A stretch of 64,000 nucleotides of DNA from Brachybacterium tyrofermentans (lineage in GTDB: Bacteria; Actinomycetota; Actinomycetes; Actinomycetales; Dermabacteraceae), in NCBI RefSeq assembly GCF_014897585.1, contig NZ_JABUXW010000009.1, positions 1-64,000 on the forward strand, read 5' to 3'. Within the stretch, counting starts at the first letter, position 1; every line of letters begins with the position of its first letter. Below the pieces are notes generated by a model. It worked only from the letters and a program-made list of their open reading frames with translations. It did not search any database and was not told the origin of the DNA. Made by a program: the position numbers and the translations under genes. Of the stretch, positions 25,207 to 35,547 are shown one piece after another.

Positions 25207-26316
25207 TCAGGCGTCGGCGACGGTCCAACCACGTTCCGCGAGCGATCGCGTGAGCAGGTCCTCACGCGTGGCGTCGATCGCGACGTGCGCGAGGCCCACC
25301 GCGCGTCCCAGTTCGTGCTCGAGGCGGAGGTCCTCGAGGTTGACGCCGATCTGCCCGATCTCCGTGAGCAGCCGCGCCAGCTCGCCGGGGCGGTCCGGGA
25401 CCAGCACGGTCACGGTCGCGAAGGCGTCGGTGCCGCCGCCGTGCTTCCCCGGGATGCGTCGCACCCCGCGGTTGCCGTCGGCGATGAGTCCCGCCAGCGC
25501 CCGTCGTGAGCCGATGGAGGGATCCGGGGAGCCGCGCAGCGAGTCGAGCGCAGCCAGGATGTCGTCGAGGCGCACGCGCACGTCGCCGAGCACATCGGCG
25601 ACCGCCGCGGCGTTCGCGCCGAGGATCTCGACCCAGAGGCGCGGATCGGAGTCCGCGATCCGGGTGGTGTCCCGCAGACCCTGCCCGGCCAGTCCGAGCG
25701 CCGCCTCGGTGGGCTCCAGGAGGGTGCCCGCCACCAGGCTCGCCATCACCTGCGGGACGTGCGAGACATGGGCGACCGCCGTGTCGTGCGCGGAGGCGTC
25801 CATCGTCACCGGGACGGACCCGATCTCGGTGGCCAGGCCCTTCAGCGCGGTCACGGCCTCGGGCACCGTGCCGGGGTGCGGGACGATCACGAAGGGGCGG
25901 CCCTGGAAGAGGTCCCCCCGGGCGGCGATCACGCCGGAGACCTCGCGGCCGGCCATCGGGTGGGCGCCGATGTAGCGCGGGAGGTCCTCGGCCCGGGCGA
26001 GCGCCCTCACGCCCTCGAGCACCGTGGTCTTCACGCTCGCCACATCGGCGACGACCGCCTCGGGCCAGGTGCGCAGCGCCCGGTCGATGACCTGGGCGGC
26101 GACGTCAGGCGGCGCGGCCACCAGCACGAGCTGCGGCGCCGGATCCTCGGGGGCGGGGAGAGCCCCGACCCCGAGCTCGACGGCGAGGGCGGTGGTGCCC
26201 GGGGAGACGTCCTCGACCTGGACCGCGGCCCCCGCCCGCCCGAGCGCCATGCCCAGGGATCCGCCGATGAGGCCCGTGCCGATGACGCGCACGGGCGAGG
26301 GCACCAGAGTCGTCAC
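25207..26316 (-). CDS. tyrA: Prephenate dehydrogenase
   Basis: 369 residues. Converts prephenate to 4-hydroxyphenylpyruvate with NAD+ in tyrosine synthesis. Rossmann motif [14 protein letters not shown] at the N-terminus; catalytic and substrate region [12 protein letters not shown] with the conserved His; helical dimerisation part; then a C-terminal ACT domain (about 295-369, [18 protein letters not shown]) that suggests feedback control by tyrosine. The GTG at 26316 overlaps the rluB stop by four bases (GTGA), which fixes the start. It sits between rluB and cmk-der, a common actinobacterial order. Confidence 0.95.
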   Translation of the reverse strand: MTTLVPSPVRVIGTGLIGGSLGMALGRAGAAVQVEDVSPGTTALAVELGVGALPAPEDPAPQLVLVAAPPDVAAQVIDRALRTWPEAVVADVASVKTTVLEGVRALARAEDLPRYIGAHPMAGREVSGVIAARGDLFQGRPFVIVPHPGTVPEAVTALKGLATEIGSVPVTMDASAHDTAVAHVSHVPQVMASLVAGTLLEPTEAALGLAGQGLRDTTRIADSDPRLWVEILGANAAAVADVLGDVRVRLDDILAALDSLRGSPDPSIGSRRALAGLIADGNRGVRRIPGKHGGGTDAFATVTVLVPDRPGELARLLTEIGQIGVNLEDLRLEHELGRAVGLAHVAIDATREDLLTRSLAERGWTVADA

Positions 26317-27212
26317 AGGCCGACCTCGGCCATCAGGGTGCCGAGCTCGCGTCCCGTCAGCTCGCGGGTCTCCCCCGCGGCGAGATCGCCGAGCACGACA
26401 GGGCCGATCCGGGTGCGCATGAGCGCCGTCAGCTCGAAGCCCTGGGAGGCGAACATCCGGCGCACGATGCGATTGCGGCCCTCGTGGAGGGTGACCTCGA
26501 CGACGGCCTCGCGGCCGTCCTGCGCGAGCACCCGGGCACGATCGGCGTGGGCGGGGCCGTCCTCGAGCTCCACGCCGTCGCGCAGGACCTTCACGAGCCC
26601 GCGGGGCGGGCCTCCGGGGGCGTCGAAGCGGCAGACGTAGGTCTTCTCGACCTCGAAGCTGGGGTGGGTGAGGCGGTGGGCGAGCTCGCCGTCGTTGGTC
26701 AGGAGCAGCAGCCCCTCGGTCTCGTAGTCCAGCCGCCCCACGTGGTAGAGACGCTGGGAGAAGGGCGCGGTGAACTCGGCGAGGTCGCGCCGGCCCTCCG
26801 GATCGCTCATGGCGGAGACGACGTGGCGCGGCTTGTTGAGCACGACGGTCACCTTGGCGTCGTCCAGCTGGAGGCGGCGGCCGTCGACGTGGATCACGTG
26901 GGCCGACGCCTCGATGCGGATGCCCTGCTCGCTCACCACAGCGCCGTCGACCATCACGCGGCCGGTGGAGATCAGCGTCTCGCACGCGCGCCGGGAGCCG
27001 AAACCGGCGCGGGCCAGGATCTTCTGCAGCCGCTCCGCACCCTCCTGGTGGAGATCCGGCCCGTCGCCGTCCGCGGACCGATCGGCCTTCGGGCGCGGCG
27101 ACCCCTGGTCGTCGCGCAGCTTCACGGTGCGAGGCGGGGTGAAGGCGCTGCGACGACGCGGTCCCCGACCCGAGGCACCCGGACGCCCGGCCTCCGCCGT
27201 GGGACCGGCCAT
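26313..27212 (-). CDS. rluB: Pseudouridine synthase, RluB/RsuA family
   Basis: 299 residues. Isomerises a uridine of rRNA (23S in the RluB group). A Pro/Arg-rich leader of about 60 residues precedes an S4 RNA-binding domain (LQKILARAGFGSRRACETLI) and the catalytic domain with the active Asp in GRLDYETEGLLLLTN. The motif RNRIVRRMF is also typical. The ATG at 27212 overlaps the parA stop by one base (TGATG). The genes scpA and scpB, which usually lie between parA and rluB in actinobacteria, are absent here. Confidence 0.93.
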   Translation of the reverse strand: MAGPTAEAGRPGASGRGPRRRSAFTPPRTVKLRDDQGSPRPKADRSADGDGPDLHQEGAERLQKILARAGFGSRRACETLISTGRVMVDGAVVSEQGIRIEASAHVIHVDGRRLQLDDAKVTVVLNKPRHVVSAMSDPEGRRDLAEFTAPFSQRLYHVGRLDYETEGLLLLTNDGELAHRLTHPSFEVEKTYVCRFDAPGGPPRGLVKVLRDGVELEDGPAHADRARVLAQDGREAVVEVTLHEGRNRIVRRMFASQGFELTALMRTRIGPVVLGDLAAGETRELTGRELGTLMAEVGL

Positions 27213-28084
27213 CAGGCTGCCGCGCCGCGGGAGATGAGCTCCCGTGCCAGCTGCCGGTAGGCGTCGGCGCCCTTGGTGGACCCCGCGAAGGAGATGATCG
27301 GCTCCGCGGCGACCGAGGCGTCCGGGAACTTCACGGTGCGGTTGATCGTGGTGTGGAAGACCTTGTCGGGGAACGCCTCCACGACGCGCTGGCACACCTC
27401 GCGGGCGTGGAGGGTCCGGGGATCGAACATCGTGATGACGATCCCGTCGATCTCCAGGCGCGGGTTGATGCGGTCCTGCACCTTCTCGATGGTCTCCACC
27501 AGGAGGGCCACACCGCGCAGGGCGAAGTACTCGGCCTCGAGCGGGATGATCACGCCGTGGCTGGCCGCGAGCGCGTTGACCGTGAGCAGGCCCAGGGACG
27601 GCTGGCAGTCGATGATGATCACGTCGTACTCGTCCGCGACCGGGCGCAGCACGCGGGCGAGCGCCATCTCGCGAGCCACCTCGTTGACCAGCTGAACCTC
27701 GGCGGCGGACAGGTCGATGTTCGCCGGGAGCACGTCGAGGTTCTCGGTGGAGGTGGTCTGGATGACGTCGCGCACGTCGTGCTGCCGATCCATGAGCAGG
27801 TTGTAGACCGTGACGTCGAGCTCGTACGGGTTCACCCCGGTCCCGGCGCTGAGCGCACCCTGCGGGTCGAGGTCCACCAGGAGCACCTTGCGGCCCAGCT
27901 CCGCGAGGGCGGCGCCGAGGTTGATGACGCTCGTGGTCTTCCCCACGCCGCCCTTCTGGTTCACCATCGAGATGATCCGAGCCGGTCCGTGACCGTCGAG
28001 AGGGGCTGGCTCCGGCAGCTCCGGCATCGGTCGGCCGGTGGGGCCGAGGTCGATGTCCAGCTGCTGGTTGGAGGTCGAGCTCAC
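27212..28084 (-). CDS. ParA-family ATPase
   Basis: 290-residue MinD/ParA-type ATPase. The deviant Walker A box is NQKGGVGKTTS with the signature first lysine; switch I is in DLDPQGALS and Walker B in DVIIIDCQPSLG. It belongs to the chromosomal ParA group found beside xerD, often with scpAB, distinct from the ParA of the oriC parAB pair. The GTG at 28084 is chosen because AGGA lies seven bases upstream and relatives have a short leader ending in GPTGRP. An ATG at 28255, eight bases after TAGACT, would add 57 low-complexity residues and is the alternative. Confidence 0.9.
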   Translation of the reverse strand: MSSTSNQQLDIDLGPTGRPMPELPEPAPLDGHGPARIISMVNQKGGVGKTTSVINLGAALAELGRKVLLVDLDPQGALSAGTGVNPYELDVTVYNLLMDRQHDVRDVIQTTSTENLDVLPANIDLSAAEVQLVNEVAREMALARVLRPVADEYDVIIIDCQPSLGLLTVNALAASHGVIIPLEAEYFALRGVALLVETIEKVQDRINPRLEIDGIVITMFDPRTLHAREVCQRVVEAFPDKVFHTTINRTVKFPDASVAAEPIISFAGSTKGADAYRQLARELISRGAAA

Positions 28085-28266
28085 GTCGTTGTCCTGTCGT
28101 CGGCGTCGAGGGGCTGTGCGCGGGAGGGAAGGGCCGCCGTGGGGACGGCGGGCCACGGGTCCCAGCCCGGGGAGCGGCGGCTGCGAGCAGTCGTCGAGGT
28201 CTTGGGGGCGGCGATCCGGGCGGACAGGTCTGTTCTCGTCCTCCCTCGGCGCCATGCCGGACAAGT

Positions 28267-29265
28267 CTAAGCCCCCCGCTGAGCACGGGGGTGGGCGCTC
28301 GCATGCGTTTCGCGCAGCGAGTCGACCGTCACCTGCGTGTAGAGCTGCGTCGTGGTGACCGAGGCATGCCCCAGCAGCTCCTGGACGCTGCGCACATCGG
28401 CACCGCCGTGCAGCAGATGCGTCGCATAGGAGTGGCGCAGCGTGTGCGGGCTGATGGGCTCCGTGAGCGCCGGCTCCGCGGCCTCCGCCGCGCGCCGGAC
28501 CACCTGCCAGGCGGCCTGACGCGTCAGGCGGGTGCCGCGGGATCCGAGGAAGACGGCCGGCGTGCCGGTCCCCCGGGCCGCCAGGGCCGGTCGGCCGCGG
28601 GTGAGGTACGCATCCAGCGCCTCGAGCGCGAACCGCCCGACCGGTACCACCCGCTGCTTGTCACCCTTGCCCCGCAGGAGCGCCGAGCGCTGCTCGCGGT
28701 CCACGTCATCGAGGTCCAGACCGGTCGCCTCGGAGATCCGGGCACCGATCCCGTAGAGCAGCTCGAGGAGCGCGCGGTCGCGCAGCGCCCGCTGCGCGGA
28801 GTCCCGTCCGGTGCCGGGCCGACCTGCCGCCTCCAGCAGCGCCTCGACCTGGTCGATGGCCAGGGGGTGCGGCAGGCGGGAGGGCAGTGATGGTGTGGGG
28901 ACCAGGCGCGCGGGATCGCCGGTGGTCGAGACGCGCTCGGCATCGAGGAAGCTGTGCAGGCCGCGCACCGCGGCGAGCGACCGTGCCGCGGAGGCCGCGG
29001 ACAGCGCCGAGCCGCCGTCGGCCCCGGTGCGGAGAGCCTGCAGCCACGCCGAAAGGACCTGAGGATCCACCGCGACCGGGTCGATCTCGGCATGGGCCAG
29101 ATGCGAGAGGTAGCGGGTCAGGTCCCGACGGTAGGCGGCGAGCGTGTTCGCCGAGAGGCCGCGCTCGATGCGCAGATGGCTCAGGTACTGCTCGAGGATC
29201 CGGCTGTCCCCGGGGCGCAGGGCGGCCTGCTCCCGGGATGGTCGCGGATCACCCCCCGGCGTCAC
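28267..29265 (-). CDS. xerD: Tyrosine recombinase XerD
   Basis: 332 residues. Resolves chromosome dimers at dif with XerC. N-terminal core-binding domain ([20 protein letters not shown]), then the catalytic domain with Arg in [12 protein letters not shown], Lys in [18 protein letters not shown] (H-x-x-R), LLGHAS and the nucleophile Tyr in TQLYTQV. All catalytic residues are present. The GTG at 29265 is ten bases after the ctaB stop, so it is probably co-transcribed with ctaB. The place beside parA is the usual actinobacterial one, which supports XerD over a mobile integrase. Confidence 0.94.
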   Translation of the reverse strand: MTPGGDPRPSREQAALRPGDSRILEQYLSHLRIERGLSANTLAAYRRDLTRYLSHLAHAEIDPVAVDPQVLSAWLQALRTGADGGSALSAASAARSLAAVRGLHSFLDAERVSTTGDPARLVPTPSLPSRLPHPLAIDQVEALLEAAGRPGTGRDSAQRALRDRALLELLYGIGARISEATGLDLDDVDREQRSALLRGKGDKQRVVPVGRFALEALDAYLTRGRPALAARGTGTPAVFLGSRGTRLTRQAAWQVVRRAAEAAEPALTEPISPHTLRHSYATHLLHGGADVRSVQELLGHASVTTTQLYTQVTVDSLRETHASAHPRAQRGA

Positions 29266-29275
29266 AGGGCCAGGC

Positions 29276-30229
29276 TCACAGCGTGACGAAGGGATCGATC
29301 GCGAGGGCCACGAAGAGCAGCGTGAGGTAGGTGATCGACCCGTGGAAGACGGTCATCGGGCCGAGCTTCTTGCCGCTCAGACCACGACGAACGCGCACCG
29401 CGTACCGGATCACGAGGAAGGCGAACCAGGCGCCGACGGCCACGGCGCTGACCCCGTAGACCCAGCCGGTCTCCCCCAGCGGGATGATCGCGAGGCTCGC
29501 GGCGATCATGAGGAACGTGTGCATGATCATCTGCCCGGCGACGCTCGTGCGCGTGGCCACCACGGGGAGCATCGGCACGCCGGCGTCGGCGTAGTCCTGG
29601 GAGAACTTCTCGGCCAGCGGCCAGTAGTGCGGGGGCGTCCAGAAGAAGATCACCAGGAACAGCAGCACCGCGGTCCACGAGACCGTGCCGGTCACCGCGG
29701 ACCAGCCGATCAGCACCGGCATGCAGCCGGCGACGCCGCCCCAGACGATGTTCTGGCTGGTGCGACGCTTGAGGATCATCGTGTAGAAGACGACGTAGAG
29801 CAGGATGGCGCCCAGCGCGAGGGCGGCCGACATCCAATTGACCAGGAGGCCCAGCCAGAGGGTGGACCCGATGGAGAGCGCGATGCCGAACACCAGCGCC
29901 GCCCGTGGGGAGATCTCGCCCGTGACGAGCGGACGGTTCCGCGTGCGCTTCATCTTCGCGTCGATGTCGCGGTCGAGATACATGTTCAGCGTGTTGGCGC
30001 CGCCAGCGGCGAGATAGCCGCCCACCAGCGTCGCGACGATCAGCCACCACGACGGGAATCCGCCTGCGGCGAGGAACATCGTCGGGATCGTCGTGATGAG
30101 CAGCAGTTCGATGATCCGCGGCTTGGTGAGGGCGACGTACGCACGGATCACGGACCGCGCAGTGCGTTGCGGGGTGTGGTCACCGCCCTGCCCTGCGTGC
30201 CGGATCGAAGCTCCCTGGGTGGCGGTCAC
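29276..30229 (-). CDS. ctaB: Protoheme IX farnesyltransferase
   Basis: 317-residue membrane enzyme that farnesylates heme b to heme o for cytochrome oxidase. Nine hydrophobic segments. The prenyl-diphosphate-binding Asp motif is [20 protein letters not shown] near residues 85-105, and the second conserved loop is [10 protein letters not shown]. The GTG at 30229 is preceded by GGAAGGAC; the frame extends further upstream, but that part is not family-like. Divergent from tkt, the order seen in many actinobacteria. Confidence 0.95.
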   Translation of the reverse strand: MTATQGASIRHAGQGGDHTPQRTARSVIRAYVALTKPRIIELLLITTIPTMFLAAGGFPSWWLIVATLVGGYLAAGGANTLNMYLDRDIDAKMKRTRNRPLVTGEISPRAALVFGIALSIGSTLWLGLLVNWMSAALALGAILLYVVFYTMILKRRTSQNIVWGGVAGCMPVLIGWSAVTGTVSWTAVLLFLVIFFWTPPHYWPLAEKFSQDYADAGVPMLPVVATRTSVAGQMIMHTFLMIAASLAIIPLGETGWVYGVSAVAVGAWFAFLVIRYAVRVRRGLSGKKLGPMTVFHGSITYLTLLFVALAIDPFVTL

Positions 30230-30528
30230 CGCCCACCGTCCTTCCTCCTGAGCGCGACGCTGCCGTCGCGTGAACCCGACCAGTCTAGGTGCTCGAGCTG
30301 TGCGAACCCAGTGTTCACAGGGTGAGTCCCGGCACCGTACGGGCACACCGCAGGGCCGCGGCGAGGCAACTGGCTGGACGGGAGCGGTGAATGGGCCCCG
30401 GCCCTACTAAGGTAGAGCCATCGCTTCGCGTGGACCCCCATCGCGACGGACCCCGTCGAGGGTGATCTGCCGAAGCTGTCGTCCGAGCGGCCATCGCGGC
30501 CGCACTCCGGTGAAAGGAAGCAATCGAC
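30230..30528. promoter_or_regulatory. Divergent promoter region between ctaB and tkt
   Basis: About 300 bases with no gene. On the plus strand CTACTAAGGT offers the -10 candidate TAAGGT (30408-30413), about 115 bases before the tkt start, with no good -35. The tkt leader carries AAAGGAAG eight bases before GTG 30529. I see no riboswitch or long hairpin. The ctaB promoter is not identifiable. Confidence 0.35.
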
Positions 30529-32628
30529 GTGACCGAAACGTTCAAGGCCCCCGAGGGCTGGACCGAGCTCGACAAGCGCGCAGTGGACACCGTCCGCGTC
30601 CTGGCTGCGGATGCGGTCGAGAAGGTCGGCAACGGCCACCCCGGCACCGCCGTGAGCCTCGCACCCGCCGCGTACCTCCTCTACCAGGACGTGATGCGTC
30701 ACGATCCGACCGATCCGAGCTGGCTGGGCCGCGACCGCTTCGTGCTGTCCGCCGGGCACTCCAGCCTCACCCAGTACATCCAGCTCTACCTCGGCGGCTT
30801 CGGCCTCGAGAAGAAGGACATCGAGGAGCTGCGCACCTGGGGCTCGAAGACCCCGGGCCACCCCGAGAACTTCCACACCAAGGGCGTCGAGATCACGACC
30901 GGCCCCCTCGGCCAGGGCATCTCCTCCTCCGTCGGCTTCGCGATGGCCCAGCGCCGCGAGCGCGGCCTGCTCGATCCCGAGGCGGCACCGGGCACCAGCC
31001 CCTTCGACCACTTCACCTACGTGATCGCCTCCGACGGCGACCTCGAGGAGGGCGTCAGCAGCGAGGCGAGCTCGCTCGCCGGGACCCAGCAGCTGGGCAA
31101 CCTCATCGTCCTGTGGGACGACAACGAGATCTCCATCGAGGGCGACACCTCGATCGCGTTCACCGAGGACACCGCGGCCCGCTACGCCGCCTACGGCTGG
31201 GACGTCCGCACCGTGGACTGGACCAACGGAGGCACGGGGTACGTCGAGGACGTCGCGGCGCTGAAGGCCGAGATCCTCGAGGCCCAGAAGGTCACCGACA
31301 AGCCCACCTTCATCCAGCTGCGCACCGTCATCGGCTGGCCCATCCCCGAGCTCGCCGGCAGCCACACCGTGCACGGCGCCAAGCTCGGTGCCGAGGGCGT
31401 CGCCGGCCTGAAGAAGGCCATCGGCTTCGATCCGGAGCAGCAGTTCCAGGTCGACGAGGACGTGCTGGCCCACACCCGCTCCCTCGCCGAGCGCGCCGCC
31501 GCCGACAAGGCCGAGTGGGACACGGGCTACCAGGCCTGGCGCTCCGCGAACGCTGACGCGGCAGCCCTGCTGGACCGTCTCGTCTCCCGTGAGCTCCCCG
31601 AGGGCTTCGCCGAGGCCTTCCCGGCCTTCGAGGCCGACGAGAAGGGCATCGCGACCCGCGCCGCCTCCGGCAAGGTGCTGGGCGAGCTCGCCTCCGTCAT
31701 GCCTGAGCTGTGGGGCGGCTCCGCCGACCTCGCGGGCTCCAACAACACCACGATGAAGGGCGAGCCCTCGTTCCTCCCCAAGGAGTACAGCTCCTCCGAG
31801 TTCGCCGGTGACGAGTACGGCCGCACGCTGCACTTCGGCATCCGCGAGCACGCGATGGGCGCGATCCTCTCGGGCATCTCGCTGCACGGGCTGACCCGTC
31901 CGTACGGCGGCACCTTCTTCCAGTTCGCCGACTACATGCGCGGCGCAGTGCGCCTCGCCTCGCTGATGAAGGTCCCGGCCACCTACGTGTGGACCCACGA
32001 CTCCGTCGGCCTCGGCGAGGACGGCCCGACCCACCAGCCGGTCGAGCACCTGGCCGCCTACCGGGCGATCCCGAACCTCTCGATCGTGCGCCCGGCGGAC
32101 GCCAACGAGACGGCTCAGGCCTGGAAGATCCTGCTCGAGCGGGACAACGGCCCCGTCGGCCTGATCCTCAGCCGTCAGGCGATGCCCACCTTCGACCGCA
32201 GCGAGTACGCCGGCGCCGAGAACCTCGCCAAGGGCGGGTACGTCATGAAGGACGCCTCCACCGGCACGCCGGAGGTCATCCTCATCGCCACCGGTTCCGA
32301 GGTGCAGTACGCCGCCGAGGCGCAGAAGCAGCTCGAGGCCGAGGGCACGCCCACGCGCCTGGTCTCGATGCCGTCCGTCGAGTGGTTCGACGAGCAGGAC
32401 GAGGACTACAAGGAGTCCGTGCTCCCCTCCTCGGTCACCGCCCGCGTCTCCGTCGAGGCCGGCATCGCCATGCCGTGGTACCGCTTCCTCGGCACCCACG
32501 GCCGCGCGGTCTCGCTCGAGCACTACGGCGCCTCGGCCGACGCGAAGACCCTGTTCCGTGAGTACGGCTTCACGCCGGAGGCCGTCGTGGCCGCCGCGAA
32601 GGACTCGCTCTCCGCAGCAGGCTCTTGA
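30529..32628 (+). CDS. tkt: Transketolase
   Basis: 699 residues; moves two-carbon units in the non-oxidative pentose phosphate pathway using thiamine diphosphate and Mg2+. The TPP domain shows [29 protein letters not shown] and the GDGDLEEG-like [13 protein letters not shown] motif. The Pyr domain has the catalytic Glu region [12 protein letters not shown] and the phosphate-binding [19 protein letters not shown]. Length is as usual. First gene of the tkt-tal-zwf-opcA/pgl run; hairpins follow it and tal, so later genes may be made at lower level. Confidence 0.97.
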   Translation: MTETFKAPEGWTELDKRAVDTVRVLAADAVEKVGNGHPGTAVSLAPAAYLLYQDVMRHDPTDPSWLGRDRFVLSAGHSSLTQYIQLYLGGFGLEKKDIEELRTWGSKTPGHPENFHTKGVEITTGPLGQGISSSVGFAMAQRRERGLLDPEAAPGTSPFDHFTYVIASDGDLEEGVSSEASSLAGTQQLGNLIVLWDDNEISIEGDTSIAFTEDTAARYAAYGWDVRTVDWTNGGTGYVEDVAALKAEILEAQKVTDKPTFIQLRTVIGWPIPELAGSHTVHGAKLGAEGVAGLKKAIGFDPEQQFQVDEDVLAHTRSLAERAAADKAEWDTGYQAWRSANADAAALLDRLVSRELPEGFAEAFPAFEADEKGIATRAASGKVLGELASVMPELWGGSADLAGSNNTTMKGEPSFLPKEYSSSEFAGDEYGRTLHFGIREHAMGAILSGISLHGLTRPYGGTFFQFADYMRGAVRLASLMKVPATYVWTHDSVGLGEDGPTHQPVEHLAAYRAIPNLSIVRPADANETAQAWKILLERDNGPVGLILSRQAMPTFDRSEYAGAENLAKGGYVMKDASTGTPEVILIATGSEVQYAAEAQKQLEAEGTPTRLVSMPSVEWFDEQDEDYKESVLPSSVTARVSVEAGIAMPWYRFLGTHGRAVSLEHYGASADAKTLFREYGFTPEAVVAAAKDSLSAAGS

Positions 32629-32634
32629 TCGACC

Positions 32635-32664
32635 GCGGGGCGGGGCCTCCGGGCCCCGCCCCGC
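32635..32664 (+). terminator. Hairpin between tkt and tal
   Basis: A perfect 13 bp G/C stem (GCGGGGCGGGGCC/GGCCCCGCCCCGC) with a 4-base loop starts six bases after the tkt stop. As tal continues in the same direction 170 bases on, it may be a partial terminator or an RNA-processing barrier rather than an operon end. Confidence 0.7.
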
Positions 32665-32798
32665 ACCTCTCCTCCATCCTGCCCGCCCCATCGCTCGACG
32701 TTCCTTCCGCCACAGGTGGGAAGGGTGCCGTCCCGGATCTCGTTGAGCAGGACACCAGCAGTTCGACACAGGGCGCGCAGCGCCCGGAAGGAACGCAC

Positions 32799-33911
32799 AT
32801 GACCCAGAATCCCCGCACCCAGACCCTCTCCGATGCCGGCGTCTCCATCTGGCTCGACGACCTCTCGCGCCAGCGCATGGACTCCGGCAACCTGCAGGAG
32901 CTCATCGACACCCGCAACATCGTCGGCGTGACGACGAACCCGTCGATCTTCCAGGCGGCCATCTCCGGCCGCTCCGAGTACGACGCCGACATCGCCCGCC
33001 TCGCCGGCGAGGGCAAGGACGTCGACGCGGTCGTCGAGACCGTCACGACCGATGATGTGCGCCGCGCCGCGGACCTCTTCGCGGACGTGTACACGACCTC
33101 CCACGGCTTCGACGGCCGCGTGAGCATCGAGGTCGATCCCCGCCTCGCCCACGAGACCGAGAAGACCATCGCGCAGGCCAAGCACCTGCACGAGGTCGTC
33201 GGTCGCGAGAACGTCATGATCAAGATCCCCGCCACGGTCGAGGGCCTGCCCGCCATCACCGCAGCCATCGCCGAAGGCATCAGCGTCAACGTGACCCTGA
33301 TCTTCTCGGTGGCCCGCTACGAGGAGGTCATCGACGCCTACCTCACCGGCCTCGAGCAGGCCGCAGCGGCCGGCAAGGATCTCTCGACGATCCACTCGGT
33401 CGCCTCCTTCTTCGTCTCCCGCGTGGACGCGGAGATCGACAAGCGTCTGACCGATCTGGGCGGCGAGGCCGTGTCCCTGCAGGGCGCCGCCGGCGTGGCC
33501 AACGCCCAGGCGGCCTTCGGCAAGTACCTCGAGGCCTTCGGCTCGGGGCGCTACTCGGCGCTGTCCGCGAAGGGCGCGAACGTGCAGCGGGCGCTGTGGG
33601 CCTCGACCGGCGTGAAGAACCCCGAGTACTCCGACACTCTCTACGTCGACAACCTCGTCGCCGATCCGAGCGTGAACACGATGCCCGAGAAGACCCTCGA
33701 CGCGACGGCCGATCACTCCGAGCCCGCCGCCTCGCTGAACGCCGAGATCGCCACCTCCGCCGAGGGCGTGCTCGAGCGCGTCGCCGCCGCGGGCGTGGAC
33801 CTGGACGACGTCTTCGCACTCCTCGAGCGCGAAGGTGTCGAGAAGTTCGAGAAGGCCTGGGAGGAGCTCCTCGCGACCGTGTCGGAATCGATCGACTCCA
33901 CCCGCGCCTGA
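32799..33911 (+). CDS. tal: Transaldolase
   Basis: 370 residues, the length of the actinobacterial single-domain transaldolases. Transfers a dihydroxyacetone unit between sugar phosphates through a Schiff base. The TIM barrel shows GVTTNPSIF near the N-terminus, the catalytic lysine in NVMIKIPAT and [13 protein letters not shown]. The ATG at 32799 follows GGAAGGAAC. It lies between tkt and zwf as in other actinobacteria. Confidence 0.96.
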   Translation: MTQNPRTQTLSDAGVSIWLDDLSRQRMDSGNLQELIDTRNIVGVTTNPSIFQAAISGRSEYDADIARLAGEGKDVDAVVETVTTDDVRRAADLFADVYTTSHGFDGRVSIEVDPRLAHETEKTIAQAKHLHEVVGRENVMIKIPATVEGLPAITAAIAEGISVNVTLIFSVARYEEVIDAYLTGLEQAAAAGKDLSTIHSVASFFVSRVDAEIDKRLTDLGGEAVSLQGAAGVANAQAAFGKYLEAFGSGRYSALSAKGANVQRALWASTGVKNPEYSDTLYVDNLVADPSVNTMPEKTLDATADHSEPAASLNAEIATSAEGVLERVAAAGVDLDDVFALLEREGVEKFEKAWEELLATVSESIDSTRA

Positions 33912-33920
33912 GTTCCCCAC

Positions 33921-33955
33921 GAGCACGGTCCAGCCCTCCGGGGCGGGCCGTGCTC
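33921..33955 (+). terminator. Hairpin between tal and zwf
   Basis: GAGCACGGTCC (33921-33931) pairs with GGGCCGTGCTC (33945-33955) through one G-T wobble, followed by TTG. It lies ten bases after tal and 30 before zwf, a second intra-operon hairpin that could set the tal:zwf ratio. Confidence 0.6.
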
Positions 33956-33984
33956 TTGCCGTCCGTGTCCGAGAAAGGACCATC

Positions 33985-35547
33985 GTGACCGATACCTCCA
34001 CTCCCCCTGCCGGGGCCGACGCCGAGGACCGCCTCAACCCGCTGCGCGATCCCCGCGACCGCCGACTCCCCCTCATCGCCGGGCCCAGCTCGATGGTGAT
34101 GTTCGGCGTCACCGGCGACCTCGCCCGGAAGAAGCTCCTGCCGGCGATCTACGACCTCACCCACCGCGGCCTGCTGCCGCCCAGCTTCGGCCTCGTCGGC
34201 TTCGGTCGTCGTGACTGGTCCGACGACGACTTCGCCGACTACGTGCGCACATCCGTCTCCGAGCACTCCCGCACCGGCTTCTCGGAGAGCGTGTTCGAGC
34301 AGCTGCGCGGCGGGCTCCGCTTCGTCACCGGCACCTTCGACGACTCCGCCGCCTTCGAGAAGCTCACCGAGGTCGTCGGCGAGCTCGATCGCACCCGGGG
34401 CACGGGCGGCAACCACGCCTTCTACCTGTCGATCCCGCCGGACGCCTTCCCCAAGGTGTGCGGTCAGCTCGCCGAATCCGGGCTCAACACCCCGCGCGAC
34501 GGCTCCTGGCGCCGCGTCGTCATCGAGAAGCCCTTCGGTCACGACCTCGCCTCCGCCCGCGAGCTCAACGACGTCGTCGAGAAGGTCTTCCGTCCCGAGG
34601 ACGTCTTCCGCATCGACCATTACCTCGGCAAGGAGACGGTGCAGAACATCCTCGCGCTGCGCTTCGCCAACCAGCTCTACGAGCCGGTGTGGAACGCCGG
34701 CTACGTCGACCACGTGCAGATCACGATGGCCGAGGACATCGGCATCGGTTCGCGCGCGGGCTACTACGACGGCATCGGCACCGCCCGCGACGTCATCCAG
34801 AACCACCTGCTCCAGCTGCTCGCCCTGACGGCGATGGAGGAGCCGGTCTCCTTCCGCGCCTCGGATCTGCGGGCGGAGAAGGAGAAGGTGCTCTCCGCCA
34901 TCGAGCTGCCCGAGGATCTCGGGGAGCACACCGCCCGCGGCCAGTATGTGGGCGGCTGGCAGGGCGGCGAGGAGGTGCGTCCCTATATGGAGGAGGACGG
35001 CATCCCCGCCGACTCCACCACCGAGACGTTCGCGGCCATGCGCCTGGACATCGCGACGCGCCGCTGGGCGGGCGTGCCGTTCTACCTCCGCGCCGGCAAG
35101 CGCCTGGGCCGACGGGTCACCGAGATCGCCCTGGTGTTCAAGCGCGCCCCCTTCCTGCCCTTCCGCTCCACCGACACGGCGGATCTGGGTCAGAACGCGA
35201 TCGTCATCCGGGTCCAGCCCGACGAGGGCGTGACCATCCGCTTCGGCTCCAAGGTGCCCGGGACGCAGATGGAGGTGCGGGACGTGACCATGGACTTCGC
35301 CTATGGCATGAACTTCACCGAGGAGTCGCCGGAGGCCTACGAGCGCCTGATCCTGGACATGCTGCTCGGCGATCCGCCGCTGTTCCCCCGCCAGAAGGAG
35401 GTCGAGCTCTCCTGGAAGATCCTCGACCCCATCACCGACTACTGGGCCGAGCACATGAAGCCGGCGCCGTACCGCCCCGGCACCTGGGGCCCCGACACCG
35501 CGCACGAGATGCTCGCCCGTGACGGACGTACCTGGAGGCGACCGTGA
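33985..35547 (+). CDS. zwf: Glucose-6-phosphate 1-dehydrogenase
   Basis: 520 residues; oxidises glucose 6-phosphate to 6-phosphogluconolactone with NADP+. Rossmann site FGVTGDLARKKLLPA, the substrate and catalytic motif RIDHYLGKETVQN with its His, and the conserved EKPFGHDLASA are present. The GTG at 33985 follows GAAAGGACC. The stop overlaps the next gene by four bases (GTGA). That next gene encodes both OpcA, an actinobacterial assembly/activation partner of this enzyme, and the lactonase that removes its product. Confidence 0.97.
   Translation: MTDTSTPPAGADAEDRLNPLRDPRDRRLPLIAGPSSMVMFGVTGDLARKKLLPAIYDLTHRGLLPPSFGLVGFGRRDWSDDDFADYVRTSVSEHSRTGFSESVFEQLRGGLRFVTGTFDDSAAFEKLTEVVGELDRTRGTGGNHAFYLSIPPDAFPKVCGQLAESGLNTPRDGSWRRVVIEKPFGHDLASARELNDVVEKVFRPEDVFRIDHYLGKETVQNILALRFANQLYEPVWNAGYVDHVQITMAEDIGIGSRAGYYDGIGTARDVIQNHLLQLLALTAMEEPVSFRASDLRAEKEKVLSAIELPEDLGEHTARGQYVGGWQGGEEVRPYMEEDGIPADSTTETFAAMRLDIATRRWAGVPFYLRAGKRLGRRVTEIALVFKRAPFLPFRSTDTADLGQNAIVIRVQPDEGVTIRFGSKVPGTQMEVRDVTMDFAYGMNFTEESPEAYERLILDMLLGDPPLFPRQKEVELSWKILDPITDYWAEHMKPAPYRPGTWGPDTAHEMLARDGRTWRRP

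Noticed and set aside
22115..25975. 1286-codon plus-strand frame opposite cmk-der and the TM2 gene
   Set aside because: Antisense shadow of conserved genes; no ribosome binding site or recognisable domain.
27212..28084. ParA as a sign of a plasmid or the oriC region
   Set aside because: There is no parB, and the position between xerD and rluB is the normal chromosomal place of this ParA group.
28084..28255. N-terminal extension of ParA from ATG 28255
   Set aside because: The extra 57 residues are Pro/Arg-rich and not like the family; GTG 28084 has a correctly spaced AGGA. Kept as an alternative because TAGACT lies eight bases before the ATG.
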